A DNA stretch of 19,976 bases from Candidatus Competibacteraceae bacterium (GCA_012032855.1 JAAUQA010000004.1:1-19976), one strand, 5' to 3'. Shown: positions 6,198-16,323, numbered from the stretch's first letter. Program-made: numbers and translations. The notes: generated from the sequence alone by a model not told the origin.

Positions 6198-6782
6198 TTT
6201 CATTGTTATTGATGATGCTGCATCCACATTATTCGCTGTCGGGAAGCAAGTCTTCAACAATCCATCTTCGCGGTGAAACTGTGCCGTTTGGCGAACGCCT
6301 TTAATCAAATGGGTCATCCGGTCATTTTCCGGCAGCACATAACCCTCAAAACATTCGAACCCGCGTTCCGCTGCCATCGACAGCAACCGTTGCAGTAATA
6401 GCCGCCCAATGCCCTTGTCCTGTTGATCGTCAGTGACCGCCAACGAGAACTCCGCACTGGTGGGATCATTGGGGAGTCGAATATACCTACCCACTCCCAC
6501 AGCGTCGCCCTCAATGCCAGCTTCATTAAGTTCAAAAACACCCAGAGCGGCATGATCCGTGCCGTCGAATTCAGTCATAAAGCGTAGATCATCCTGGGTC
6601 AGATCAGATTTATGGCTGAAAAAGCGACAGTAGCGCGATGATTCAGATAAGCGTTGAAAACCTGATTTCAGCCTGGATTTGTCCGCTGGGCGGATAAGCC
6701 GGAGGCGCAACCGGTTGCCATCGGCTACCGTCAACGCTTCTTGATAAGCAGGGTGGAAAATCATATTGGGTATATTGTTCAC
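6180..6782 (-). CDS. GNAT-family N-acetyltransferase
   Basis: A 200-residue acetyl-CoA-dependent N-acetyltransferase. The core reads RLRLRLIRPADKSRL, then SSRYCRFFSHK, and the acetyl-CoA loop DQQDKGIGRLLLQRLL (about 120-135), followed by a variable C-terminus. The opening resembles small GNAT proteins that follow a RIRPxD pattern; the acceptor cannot be told. The listed start is GTG; an ATG six codons later (6764) gives MIFHPAYQEAL, which looks like a natural start, and neither has a clear ribosome site. The last eight or so residues (MKDQVFQ) come from REP-like copy 4, so the native end was probably replaced. Codons near residue 35 contain the 21-bp repeat found after tsdA. A hairpin ends three bases before the GTG. 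Confidence 0.8.
   Translation of the reverse strand: MNNIPNMIFHPAYQEALTVADGNRLRLRLIRPADKSRLKSGFQRLSESSRYCRFFSHKSDLTQDDLRFMTEFDGTDHAALGVFELNEAGIEGDAVGVGRYIRLPNDPTSAEFSLAVTDDQQDKGIGRLLLQRLLSMAAERGFECFEGYVLPENDRMTHLIKGVRQTAQFHREDGLLKTCFPTANNVDAASSITMKDQVFQ
6667..6687. repeat. 21-bp direct repeat, copy B
   Basis: Exact match to 6060-6080, here within the GNAT gene where it encodes ADKSRLK on the minus strand. A 21-base exact match within 20 kb is not expected by chance. Confidence 0.7.
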
Positions 6783-6784
6783 CG

Positions 6785-6813
6785 ATGACTGGGGCGAAGT
6801 CTCGCCCAGTCAT
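6785..6813. terminator. Hairpin between the small gene and the GNAT gene
   Basis: ATGACTGGGGCGA (6785-6797) pairs with TCGCCCAGTCAT (6802-6813) with one bulged G and a 4-base loop. It lies downstream of the 73-residue gene and directly upstream of the GNAT start on the minus strand. No T tract follows on either strand, so it may be a weak or Rho-assisted end, or a leader structure. Confidence 0.45.
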
Positions 6814-6863
6814 TCTGGTTTATATAGTCTATGGCCAAAACCCTACACCATTGCATTGAGTGA

Positions 6864-7085
6864 CTAAGAAGGAACATTAGCGGTCGGATTGGCTCTCAAG
6901 TGACGCACTGGTTTGACGATCCCGTTGTCAAAGCTCCTGACCAGCCGACGAGCCACGCGAACAATGCACTCAGCAACATAAGTGTCGTGCTGCATACGAG
7001 CTTCATTGATATAACGCTCGATGTCCAAAGGCTCATCGTTCTGCAAGGGGTTTAGATTCTCGAATTTGTACGCTTCATGTTTCAT
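6864..7085 (-). CDS. Small uncharacterised protein, 73 residues
   Basis: I do not recognise it with confidence. The N-terminal part is acidic and polar (KFENLNPLQNDEPLDIERYI), the middle predicts an amphipathic helix (INEARMQHDTYVAECIVRVARRLV) and the end is basic (KPVRHLRANP). The helix loosely recalls short proteobacterial proteins of the RSP_7527/DUF1127 kind, which is only a resemblance. The ATG at 7085 was chosen because GGAG (7097-7094) lies eight bases upstream; an upstream in-frame GTG overlaps that site. It is transcribed divergently from a GcvA-like LysR gene across a 153-base AT-rich gap with a LysR-type dyad, so it is a likely target of that regulator. Confidence 0.65.
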   Translation of the reverse strand: MKHEAYKFENLNPLQNDEPLDIERYINEARMQHDTYVAECIVRVARRLVRSFDNGIVKPVRHLRANPTANVPS

Positions 7086-7133
7086 CTCATTCACTCCAAA
7101 AATGTTGTGTTTACGACAATAAATGCCTCCATT

Positions 7134-7143
7134 GATAATTATC
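7134..7143. promoter_or_regulatory. GATAATTATC palindrome
   Basis: A perfect 10-base palindrome in the divergent gap. It resembles the core of a Fur box (GATAAT repeats), but only one dyad is present, so iron control is a weak suggestion. It may simply be part of the AT-rich promoter of the small gene. Confidence 0.2.
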
Positions 7144-7160
7144 GTTTTATTTTTACAACA

Positions 7161-7179
7161 TAATAAATTAGGCTTATTA
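7161..7179. promoter_or_regulatory. LysR-type dyad operator candidate
   Basis: TAATAA-N7-TTATTA (7161-7179) is a perfect 6-bp inverted repeat with the AT-rich dyad form of LysR binding sites (T-N11-A class). A TTGACA hexamer begins at 7182. The site lies midway between the LysR gene and the divergent small gene, the usual place for self-control and target control. Confidence 0.5.
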
Positions 7180-7238
7180 GGTTGACAAACGAGATTTATT
7201 TGCTACCGCCCTTAGATAAACTAACTTGAAAGGTTGCT

Positions 7239-8201
7239 ATGTCGCAGCGTCTACCACCGCTTAACGCTTTGCGGGCCTTTGAAACAGCCGCGCGGCACCT
7301 GAGCTTTAAACAAGCTGCAGAAGAGCTGAATGTCACGCCGGCTGCGGTTAGTCAGCAGATCAAGCAGCTAGAGCACTATTTGGATATCGAACTTTTTCAA
7401 CGTTCGAATCGGATGTTGCAATTGACCGAGGTGGGGCGGCGATTTTTGCCAAAATTGCAGGAAGGTTTTGCTTGTTTTGCCGCGGCGATGGAAGAAGTAA
7501 ATGTTGAAAGCGAGTTGAATGCACTCACCGTTAGCGTTGCGCCTTCCTTTGCGGCTAAATGGTTGGTGCCGCGCTTAAATACCTTCGCTACTGCACATCC
7601 TAAGATCGAAATACGGGTTTCTGCGAGCATGACGCCGATTGATTTGCAAAGCGTCGTGGACATGAAGGAGTTTCAACGCGATGGAGTTGACCTCACAGTT
7701 CGCTTCGGGCGCGGCCAGTATCCGGGCTGTCGAGTAGACAAGCTGTTTTCAGTGTCGATCGCACCCATGTGCAGTCCGCGTTTGTTGGAGGGGGAACACC
7801 CGTTACGCAAGCCGGACGATCTACGCCATCATACTTTGTTGCATGATGAAATCTTGGCTGTGGATGATCGACACCCGAATTGGCGGATGTGGTTGGAAGC
7901 TGTCGGAGTGGAAGGCGTGGATGCCAGGCGCGGGCAACATTTCAATCATACAGCGTTGGCTCTGGAAGCAGCTGCCGAAGGCCAGGGTGTAGTGCTGAGT
8001 ATCAAAAACTTGGCGCTGGCTGATCTGTCTGCGGGACGCTTGGTGGTCCCCTTCGATCTTGATATCCCCTTGGAATTTGCTTATTACATTGTGTGCCCTG
8101 AAGCGACTGCCGAAGAGCCGAAAATCGTTGCGTTTCGGGAGTGGCTTTTGGTCGAAGCAGAACGCGATGAGGAAATCGGTCGATCAAGTTTCACCCACTG
8201 A
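7239..8201 (+). CDS. LysR-family regulator, GcvA-like
   Basis: A 320-residue LysR-type regulator. The N-terminal winged helix is clear: LPPLNALRAFETAARHLSF (5-23), then KQAAEELNVTPAAVSQQIKQLE and LFQRSNRMLQLTEVGRRFLP. The C-terminal half is a periplasmic-binding-like effector domain (LTVSVAPSFAAKWLVPRL; PLRKPDDLRHHTLLHDE). The PLNALRAFE opening and the FAAKWLVPRL strand are hallmarks of the GcvA/AmpR-like subgroup, some of which respond to amino acids or cell-wall pieces. The effector cannot be told. AAAGG lies five bases before the ATG. It is divergent from a small gene across a dyad. Frame intact. Confidence 0.9.
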   Translation: MSQRLPPLNALRAFETAARHLSFKQAAEELNVTPAAVSQQIKQLEHYLDIELFQRSNRMLQLTEVGRRFLPKLQEGFACFAAAMEEVNVESELNALTVSVAPSFAAKWLVPRLNTFATAHPKIEIRVSASMTPIDLQSVVDMKEFQRDGVDLTVRFGRGQYPGCRVDKLFSVSIAPMCSPRLLEGEHPLRKPDDLRHHTLLHDEILAVDDRHPNWRMWLEAVGVEGVDARRGQHFNHTALALEAAAEGQGVVLSIKNLALADLSAGRLVVPFDLDIPLEFAYYIVCPEATAEEPKIVAFREWLLVEAERDEEIGRSSFTH

Positions 8202-8394
8202 TGGATTAGGTGCTGAAAAGACCCGATCCATATCGCCTACCGAACTTAATTTCACTGCTGCCCTCTCAGTTACGTTGAAGAGCACAGAACCTTTAGCGGG
8301 GAACCAATGATGGTAAAATCGGCATTCGACACGAGGAGTTCAGTCCCTGCAGCCCATTTCCCGCAACACATCACAACAACTGATAACAGTAAAT

Positions 8395-8421
8395 ACAACC
8401 AGCATAGCCTATGCTGGTTGT
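8395..8421. terminator. 27-base palindrome, possible bidirectional terminator
   Basis: ACAACCAGCATAG (8395-8407) and CTATGCTGGTTGT (8409-8421) are exact complements around a single C. As RNA it would form a 10-12 bp stem. It is followed by TATTAA rightwards and by TTTACTG leftwards, so the T tracts are weak. A protein-binding palindrome is an alternative. Confidence 0.45.
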
Positions 8422-8464
8422 TATTAATCGTGGTTTATTGCTGCTTTTTGCTTGTCAGTGGTAC

Positions 8465-8494
8465 GAAATTAGTACAAGAAATTAGTACAAGAAA
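8465..8494. repeat. Short tandem repeat, 13-bp unit
   Basis: GAAATTAGTACAA occurs twice head to tail (8465-8477, 8478-8490) and is followed by a partial third GAAA. Such units can arise by slippage or can be binding iterons. Nothing nearby identifies a role. Confidence 0.7.
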
Positions 8495-8614
8495 ATAGGC
8501 CGAGAGGTGGCTCGTTAGGCGGCTTACAGCTTCTTCACCTTGGTGTGGTCTTTGCGTTACTCAACGTGCCAAAGATTGTAAGCAACTTGTTTACCCAACC
8601 GCTTAGGTTTTCTG

Positions 8615-8620
8615 TATAGT
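8615..8620 (+). promoter_or_regulatory. Candidate -10 box for the DUF4160 gene
   Basis: TATAGT ends six bases before the DUF4160 ATG at 8627. If used, transcription would begin at or next to the start codon, which fits the absence of any ribosome site. No good -35 box at 17 bases is seen. Confidence 0.35.
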
Positions 8621-8626
8621 AGATTC

Positions 8627-8876
8627 ATGCCTGCGGTGCTTCGTTTTGATGGCCTACGAGTCGTTGTTTACCCAAACGATCATCGCCCCGCCCATGTTCA
8701 CGTCATTTGGTGCAGGGTGCGAAGCTGTCTTTAACCTGCATGGGTCGGAAGGACCTCCAGAGCTACGCGAGAATTACGGCTTTTCTAAAACCGCTGTAAC
8801 CCGCATCAAGGCGGTTCTCTCTGAGTACCTTACCGCTTTATGCCACGAGTGGGAGAATATTCATGACCGCCAGTGA
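8627..8876 (+). CDS. DUF4160 protein, frameshifted
   Basis: An approximately 82-residue protein of the DUF4160 family once one extra T in the TTT at 8705-8707 is removed. The start MPAVLRFDGLRVVVYPNDH, the signature PAHVHV and the later NYGFSKTAVTRIKAVL and ALCHEWENIHDRQ match the family. These proteins occur almost always beside a DUF2442 protein, often in mobile regions, and a toxin-antitoxin role has been suspected but I know of no proof. The stop overlaps the DUF2442 start by 14 bases (ATGACCGCCAGTGA), so the two are translationally coupled. No ribosome site is visible, and a -10-like TATAGT lies six bases upstream. The frameshift may be a sequencing error or true inactivation. Confidence 0.8.
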
Positions 8877-9293
8877 CGAGTATGAGCAAGCGAACGACAG
8901 AGCACATGCACTGCGCGATAGCTGCCCAACGGCTGTTGCTGCCCGTTATGATCGTCGCATTGGTCGGATAGTGGTCAGCCTGAGCACGGGGCTAGATTAT
9001 TGCCTTTCCGCTGCACTGGCTCAGGGGCTGGAAAACGCGAGCCGACCGATGTGTCTGTTATTCAAATCAGCCCTTCCGGATTCGGGTTGCATTTCCCAGC
9101 GCTGGACGCCGATCTGTATTTGCCCGCGCTGTTGGATGGAGTGCTTGGTTCAAGACGTTGGATGGCTTCACGTATGGGTGAACAAGGCGGGAAAGCCCGT
9201 AGCACGGCCAAGGCCGCTGCAAGTCGAGAGAACGGTAAGCGGGGTGGTAGGCCAAAAAAACAAGACGTAAAGCCAGGGGTCCCTGTAAAGTAG
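8863..9293 (+). CDS. DUF2442 protein with AT-hook-like tail, frameshifted
   Basis: A DUF2442-family protein, about 142 residues when restored. The N-terminal part (MTASDEYEQANDRAHALRDS, then AVAARYDRRIGRIVVSLSTGLD) and the C-terminal part (VIQISPSGFGLHFPALDADL, LLDGVLGSRRWMASRMG, GGKARSTAKAAASREN) are clear. Between them the frame changes three times: one extra base near 9001 and one missing base each near 9020 and 9043. It ends GKRGGRPKKQ, which resembles an AT-hook (RGRP) and suggests DNA binding. It overlaps the DUF4160 gene and is probably its partner. Three shifts in 45 bases may be a poor-quality patch or real decay. Confidence 0.75.
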
Positions 9294-9356
9294 TTAAAGG
9301 CAGATGCGACTGGAGCTTGGAGACTTTCTTGACTTGCTTGATGTGCGGAAATTTTA

Positions 9357-9432
<76 letters not shown>

Positions 9433-9457
9433 ATGTTGCGGAGAAGTTAAAAAAACA

Positions 9458-9487
9458 TTTATAAACAACTTTGCGTTGTTACGTCAA
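9458..9487 (-). promoter_or_regulatory. Promoter of tRNA-Phe
   Basis: On the minus strand, TTGACG (9487-9482) and TATAAA (9463-9458) are separated by 18 bases. Transcription would start near 9450, about 18 bases before the mature tRNA. Both boxes are close to sigma-70 consensus, as expected for a stable RNA gene. Confidence 0.75.
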
Positions 9488-9545
9488 GAAAAAACGTTTC
9501 GCCAAAGCCAAATTCATTTCAAGTTGTTCTAATCTTGCGAGTAGA

Positions 9546-10408
9546 TTAGGACTGCTTGGGAAGGCCTAAACGATCCCAAATCGTTGTGGTCAAGCGAAAC
9601 TGGTTCATCGTATAGAAATGCAATCCTGGAGCACCCTGCTCCAACAGGTGGTGGCACATTTCCGTCACTACATCTAGCCCGAAAGCACGTAGCGATTCGC
9701 GATCATCGCCAAATCCTTCCAGGCGCTTACGAATCCAACGTGGAATTTCCGCACCACAGCTATCGGAAAAGCGCGCCAATTGCTTGAAATTAGTAATCGG
9801 CATGATGCCCGGTACGATGGGGATACTAATCCCTAGTCGCTCACAGCTGTCGATGAACCGGAAGTAAGCGTCTGCGTTGTAAAAATACTGGGTAATAGCG
9901 CTATCGGCACCAGCTGCTACTTTGTGCTGGAAATGAGTAAGATCTTGCTCAACGCTGGCCGCCTGTGGGTGAAACTCCGGGTAGGCAGCCACCTCGATAT
10001 GAAAATGATTGCCGGTTTCGGCACGAATGGTGGCGACTAATTCGTTCGCATGCCGAAACTCGCCCGGATCGCGCATTCCAGAGGGCATATCGCCACGCAA
10101 CGCGACAACATGACGAATACCGTGATTACGGTAAATGTCCAGCAGCGCACGAATATTTTCCCGGGTTGAACCGACGCAGGTGAGATGCGGCGTGGCTTCC
10201 ACACTACTGTTTTGCTGAATTTCCTCCACAATTTCGACAGTCCGCTCGCGAGTGGTACCGCCCGCGCCGTAGGTCACCGAGAAAAGGCAGGATTCAGTTT
10301 CTCTAATTCCAACCGGGTGCGACGCCATTTCTCCAACCCTTCAGGTGAATAGGGGGGAAAAATTTCGCAACTAAAAATCTTAGGGTGTCGTTTCTGAGAC
10401 TGCATCAT
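9546..10408 (-). CDS. metF: 5,10-methylenetetrahydrofolate reductase, frameshifted
   Basis: Reduces 5,10-methylene-THF to 5-methyl-THF, using FAD and NADH, and so supplies the methyl group that turns homocysteine into methionine. The restored length is 287 residues; E. coli MetF has 296. From the start at 10408 the sequence reads HPKIFSCEIFPPYSPEGLEK and LEKLNPAF, then one T is missing in a run of four (10282-10285 on plus), and FSVTYGAGGTTRERT continues in the next frame. Other family motifs are HVVALRGDMPSG, HIEVAAYPEFHPQA, AITQYFYNADAYFRFID and PGIMPI. There is no clear ribosome site; a second ATG follows at once. It lies downstream of ahcY with a hairpin between, and metK is further upstream, so the activated methyl cycle is clustered. 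Confidence 0.92.
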
Positions 10409-10428
10409 TATGACAGGTAGGAAAGCGC

Positions 10429-10459
10429 GCTCAGCCCTGCGCGATACGCAGAGCTGAGC
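10429..10459. terminator. Hairpin between ahcY and metF
   Basis: GCTCAGC (10429-10435) pairs with GCTGAGC (10453-10459). Inside it, after one mismatch, CTGCG pairs with CGCAG around the loop CGATA. It is a stable stem of 12 pairs. On the minus strand it is followed by GCGCGCTTTCC, a poor T tract, so it may attenuate transcription or protect the ahcY message rather than end it fully. Confidence 0.55.
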
Positions 10460-10486
10460 AACGATTGGGTTTAGCTAAAAGACTGA

Positions 10487-11904
<1,418 letters not shown>

Positions 11905-11929
11905 TTTACTTCACCCCATACGGTTGAAA

Positions 11930-11999
11930 GGGCACCGTTGGTTGGCGGAATCCTCTCACTGAGCCTGACGGTCCGAAACCGCTGCAGCGCCCCTCGGCG
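11930..11999 (-). ncRNA. SAH riboswitch (S-adenosylhomocysteine-sensing leader)
   Basis: On the minus strand the leader reads CGCCGAGGGGCGCTGC, then AGCGG-loop-CCGTCAGGCTC, and ends AACGGTGCCC. This closely follows the known SAH riboswitch consensus (CCGAGGAGCGCUGC ... CAGGCUCGG ... AACGGCGCUC). P1 forms between CCGAG and CTCAG with one C-A mismatch. The hairpin GCGG/CCGT is present. The pseudoknot pairs GGGCGC with GTGCCC, including one G-U. It lies 26 bases upstream of the ahcY ATG, which is the usual target. Known members raise expression when SAH is high, so ahcY (and perhaps metF) should be switched on by its substrate. Confidence 0.88.
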
Positions 12000-12017
12000 A
12001 GAGGAAAAATCTCTTGG

Positions 12018-12047
12018 AAAACCGGTCACAGCTTCCGCACCTGTGAC
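12018..12047 (-). terminator. Weak intrinsic terminator after metK
   Basis: On the minus strand, GTCACAG (12047-12041) and CTGTGAC (12031-12025) form a 7-bp stem with a 9-base loop, followed by CGG and TTTT (12021-12018). It begins 16 bases after the metK stop. Only about 20 bases separate it from the riboswitch, so ahcY transcription either reads through it or starts from a promoter overlapping it. Confidence 0.5.
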
Positions 12048-12062
12048 GGGATGATTGAACTA

Positions 12063-13222
<1,160 letters not shown>

Positions 13223-13349
13223 CAACGAATCCTTTTAATTTAGTTTGCCGGACGACACCCGGAGATTGAATCGGGAAAAGTTTACCCGGAAAGTCGGCAA
13301 TTTTCACGTTCAGTGCACGAATTCTTTCAATTATTTACAGTTTGTCCGC

Positions 13350-13355
13350 TATAAT
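13350..13355 (+). promoter_or_regulatory. Candidate -10 box of the purHD operon
   Basis: TATAAT, a perfect consensus -10, lies 33 bases before the purH ATG. The matching -35 position holds TTCAAT (13326-13331, 18-base gap), a poor match, so an activator or UP element may be needed. I see no convincing PurR-type palindrome. Confidence 0.5.
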
Positions 13356-13388
13356 TAACGGCTTTTCAGGTTTTTTCTAAGCTCTCCA

Positions 13389-14971
13389 ATGATTTCCAAT
13401 CACCCCGTAACCCCTCGCCGCGCTTTGATCAGCGTTTCCGACAAGCGTAACCTGCTTGAGTTCGCCCGCGCCCTGCATGATCTAGGCGTAGAAATCCTCT
13501 CTACCGGCGGTACTGCTCGCTTGCTCGGCGACAATGCCATTCCAGCCACAGAAGTTTCTGATCACACCGGCTTTCCGGAAATAATGGCCGGTCGAGTGAA
13601 AACCCTGCACCCCAAAATTCACGGTGGTTTGCTGGGCCGCTCCGGTGTTGATGACGCAGTCATGGAACAACACGGGATCGACCGTATTGACCTCGTGGTG
13701 GTCAACCTCTATCCGTTCGAGCAAACGATTGCCGATCCCACTTGTGATCTGGCGAACGCGATTGAAAACATTGATATTGGCGGACCGACGATGTTGCGCG
13801 CTGCCGCGAAAAATTACTCGGCTGTCACCGTCGTTACGGATAGTAACGATTATCAGCGTATTTTAGACGAACTGCGGATAAATCAGGGGGCTATCAGCGC
13901 TGCTACCCGTTTCGAATTAGCGGTCAAAGTATTCGAATATACCGCCCGTTATGACGCCGCCATTGCTAATTTTTTAGGCGCTATCGCGCCCGATAACGGG
14001 GATAGAATGGTGTTTCCGAACACCTATACGCGCCAGTACCGAAAGGTTCAGGACATGCGTTATGGCGAAAACCCGCATCAACAAGCGGCTTTCTATGTCG
14101 AGTCAGAGGCCGAAGTGGCGACCATTGCTACCGCGCAACAGTTGCAAGGCAAAGCGCTGTCATACAACAACGTGGCCGATACCGACGCCGCGCTGGAGTG
14201 TGTGAAAACCTTTGTGGAACCGGCTTGTGTGATTGTTAAACATGCCAATCCCTGTGGCGTGGCGGTGGCGAATACGCTGATTGATGCCTATGACAAGGCA
14301 TTCAAAACCGATCCCACTTCGGCTTTCGGTGGCATCATCGCTTTCAATAGGACATTAGATGCTCAAACCGCGCAATCGGTAGTAGATCGCCAATTCGTCG
14401 AGGTCATCATCGCGCCTAATGTTGACGATGCAGCGTTGCGGGTCTTGGCCAACAAAAAAAACGTTCGGGTGTTGGCCTGCGGTGAATGGGGTAGCGAACG
14501 AGCTCGGGCCTGGGATTACAAACGAGTGACCGGCGGGTTGCTGGTACAGGAACGGGACTTAGGCAGCATTACTGCGACCGATCTCAGTACCGTGACTCAG
14601 CGCAATCCGACTGAGCAGGAACTGAACGACCTGTTATTTGCCTGGAAAGTGGTTAAGTTCGTCAAGTCCAACGCCATCGTCTACTGTCGAGACGGTATGA
14701 CGATGGGTATCGGCGCTGGCCAGATGAGCCGGGTTTATTCCGCGAAAATCGCCGCACTCAAAGCCGCCGATGAAGGTTTGATTATCGCCGGTTCGGTAAT
14801 GGCTAGCGATGCGTTTTTCCCTTTCGCGATGGCATTGATGCCGCAGCAGCGGCGGGTGTCACTGCGGTAATCCAGCCGGGTGGTTCGATGCGCGATCAAG
14901 AAGTGATTGCGGCGGCAAACCAGCACGGCATCGCGATGGTTTTTACCGGACTGCGACATTTCCGGCATTGA
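13389..14971 (+). CDS. purH: AICAR transformylase/IMP cyclohydrolase, frameshifted
   Basis: A bifunctional enzyme for the last two steps to IMP: formyl transfer from 10-formyl-THF to AICAR, then ring closure. The restored length is 527 residues (E. coli 529). The N-terminal cyclohydrolase half shows [41 protein letters not shown] and NLYPFE. The transformylase half shows [30 protein letters not shown] (catalytic Lys-His region), [12 protein letters not shown] and [17 protein letters not shown]. One C is missing near 14825: CCTTTCGCGAT should read CCTTTCCGCGAT, after which [20 protein letters not shown] runs on to the conserved end TGLRHFRH. No ribosome site is obvious. It forms an operon with purD 47 bases on. 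Confidence 0.95.
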
Positions 14972-15018
14972 CGGGATGACCAGGCGCCGGCATTAGTTAT
15001 CCACAAAGGTAGGGCGTT

Positions 15019-16323
15019 ATGAATGTACTCATCATCGGCGGCGGTGGACGCGAACATGCGTTGGCCTGGAAGTTTGCTCAATCAGCGCGAGTGGAACATG
15101 TTTACGTCGCACCCGGCAATGCCGGTACGGCTTTGGAAGCCAAAGTCTCTAATATTGAGATTGCCGTTGATGATATCGATGGCTTGATCCGCTGCGCACG
15201 TGACAAACAGGCGGGGTTGACCATCGTCGGGCCCGAAGCCCCCTTGGTGTTGGGGGTGGTGGATGCTTTTCAAAAGGCTGGTCTGCGCTGCTTTGGGCCT
15301 TCTCAGAAAGCCGCTCAGTTAGAGGGTTCCAAAGCCTTTACCAAGGATTTTCTGGCGCGTCACCGGATACCCACCGCCGCTTATCAAAGCTTCACCGAAT
15401 TAACTCCGGCATTGGACTATATCCGCCGGCACGGTGCGCCGATCGTGGTCAAAGCCGATGGCTTAGCCGCTGGGAAGGGTGTGATTCTGGCCCAACGCGA
15501 GGCCGAAGCCGAACAAGCGGTACGCGATATGCTAACCGATGGCACATTCGGCGAAGCGGGGCAACGCGTGGTGATTGAGGAATTCCTGCAAGGCGAGGAA
15601 GCCAGTTTTATCGTCATGGTGGATGGCTCACATATACTGCCTATGGCGTCTTCCCAGGACCACAAGGCACGCGATAACGGCGATCAAGGACCCAATACAG
15701 GCGGTATGGGCGCTTACTCTCCGGCACCCGTGGTAACGCCTGAATTGCACCAACGTATCTTGCGGGAAGTCATCGAACCTACGGTCAACGGTATGGCAGC
15801 CGAAGGGCATTCTTATACCGGTTTCCTGTATGCCGGATTAATGATCAGTGCGGACGGTACGCCTAAAGTGTTGGAATACAACTGCCGTTTCGGTGACCCG
15901 GAAGCACAACCGATCATGTTGCGCTTACGTTCCGACTTGGTTGATCTGTGTGAAGCCGCTTTGGAAAGGCGATTGGATCGTATCACTGCTGACTGGGACT
16001 CCCGGGCTGCTTTAGGTGTTGTGCTAACCGCTGCCGGTTATCCGGGCATGTATCGCAAAGGTGATGTCATTTCGGGGCTGCCCATCGCGGAACAGGAAAG
16101 CACTAAAATGTTTCACGCAGGTACGACGCAAAATGACACTCATGTCGTTACCGCAGGAGGGCGGGTGATGTGCGCCACGGCGTTGGGCGAAACCGTGTCG
16201 CTCGCTCGACAACGGGCCTATCAACTCGCTCGACAAGTCTGCTGGGACGGCGTTTATTACCGCACAGACATCGGTTATCGCGCTGTTGCGCGGGAGCAAG
16301 GACAAAAAGAAGGGAGCGCTTAA
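15019..16323 (+). CDS. purD: Phosphoribosylamine-glycine ligase (GAR synthetase)
   Basis: Catalyses step two of purine synthesis: ATP-dependent joining of glycine to phosphoribosylamine. 434 residues, normal for the family (E. coli 429). Seen: NVLIIGGGGREHALAWK at the start, VGPEAPLVLGVVDAF, the ATP-grasp core (GSKAFTKDFLARHRIPTAAY, IVVKADGLAAGKGVILAQ, FLQGEEASFIVMVDG, SSQDHKARDNGDQGPNTGGM) and YNCRFGDPEAQPIM. A ribosome site, AGGTAGGG, precedes the ATG. The frame is intact, unlike purH. Its TAA (16321-16323) touches the rho stop codon on the other strand, leaving no room for a terminator between them. Confidence 0.97.
   Translation: MNVLIIGGGGREHALAWKFAQSARVEHVYVAPGNAGTALEAKVSNIEIAVDDIDGLIRCARDKQAGLTIVGPEAPLVLGVVDAFQKAGLRCFGPSQKAAQLEGSKAFTKDFLARHRIPTAAYQSFTELTPALDYIRRHGAPIVVKADGLAAGKGVILAQREAEAEQAVRDMLTDGTFGEAGQRVVIEEFLQGEEASFIVMVDGSHILPMASSQDHKARDNGDQGPNTGGMGAYSPAPVVTPELHQRILREVIEPTVNGMAAEGHSYTGFLYAGLMISADGTPKVLEYNCRFGDPEAQPIMLRLRSDLVDLCEAALERRLDRITADWDSRAALGVVLTAAGYPGMYRKGDVISGLPIAEQESTKMFHAGTTQNDTHVVTAGGRVMCATALGETVSLARQRAYQLARQVCWDGVYYRTDIGYRAVAREQGQKEGSA

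Larger units (their letters stand above)
8202..8626. other. Gene-poor stretch between lysR and the DUF4160 gene
   Basis: No recognisable gene. The stretch contains a 27-base near-perfect palindrome (8395-8421) and a 13-bp tandem repeat (8465-8494). A possible coding frame at 8307-8498 is dominated by these repeats and lacks any family likeness. The region looks like degraded accessory DNA on the 3' side of the tRNA gene. Confidence 0.5.

Noticed and set aside
8307..8498. Possible 63-residue protein
   Set aside because: It runs through a palindrome and a tandem repeat, has no ribosome site, and shows no family likeness.
8521..8628. Minus-strand frame reading MNLLYRKPKRLGKQVAYNLW and ending RKDHTKVKKL with one internal stop
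   Set aside because: It looks somewhat protein-like and could be a tiny remnant, but it is short, interrupted and has no recognisable relatives.
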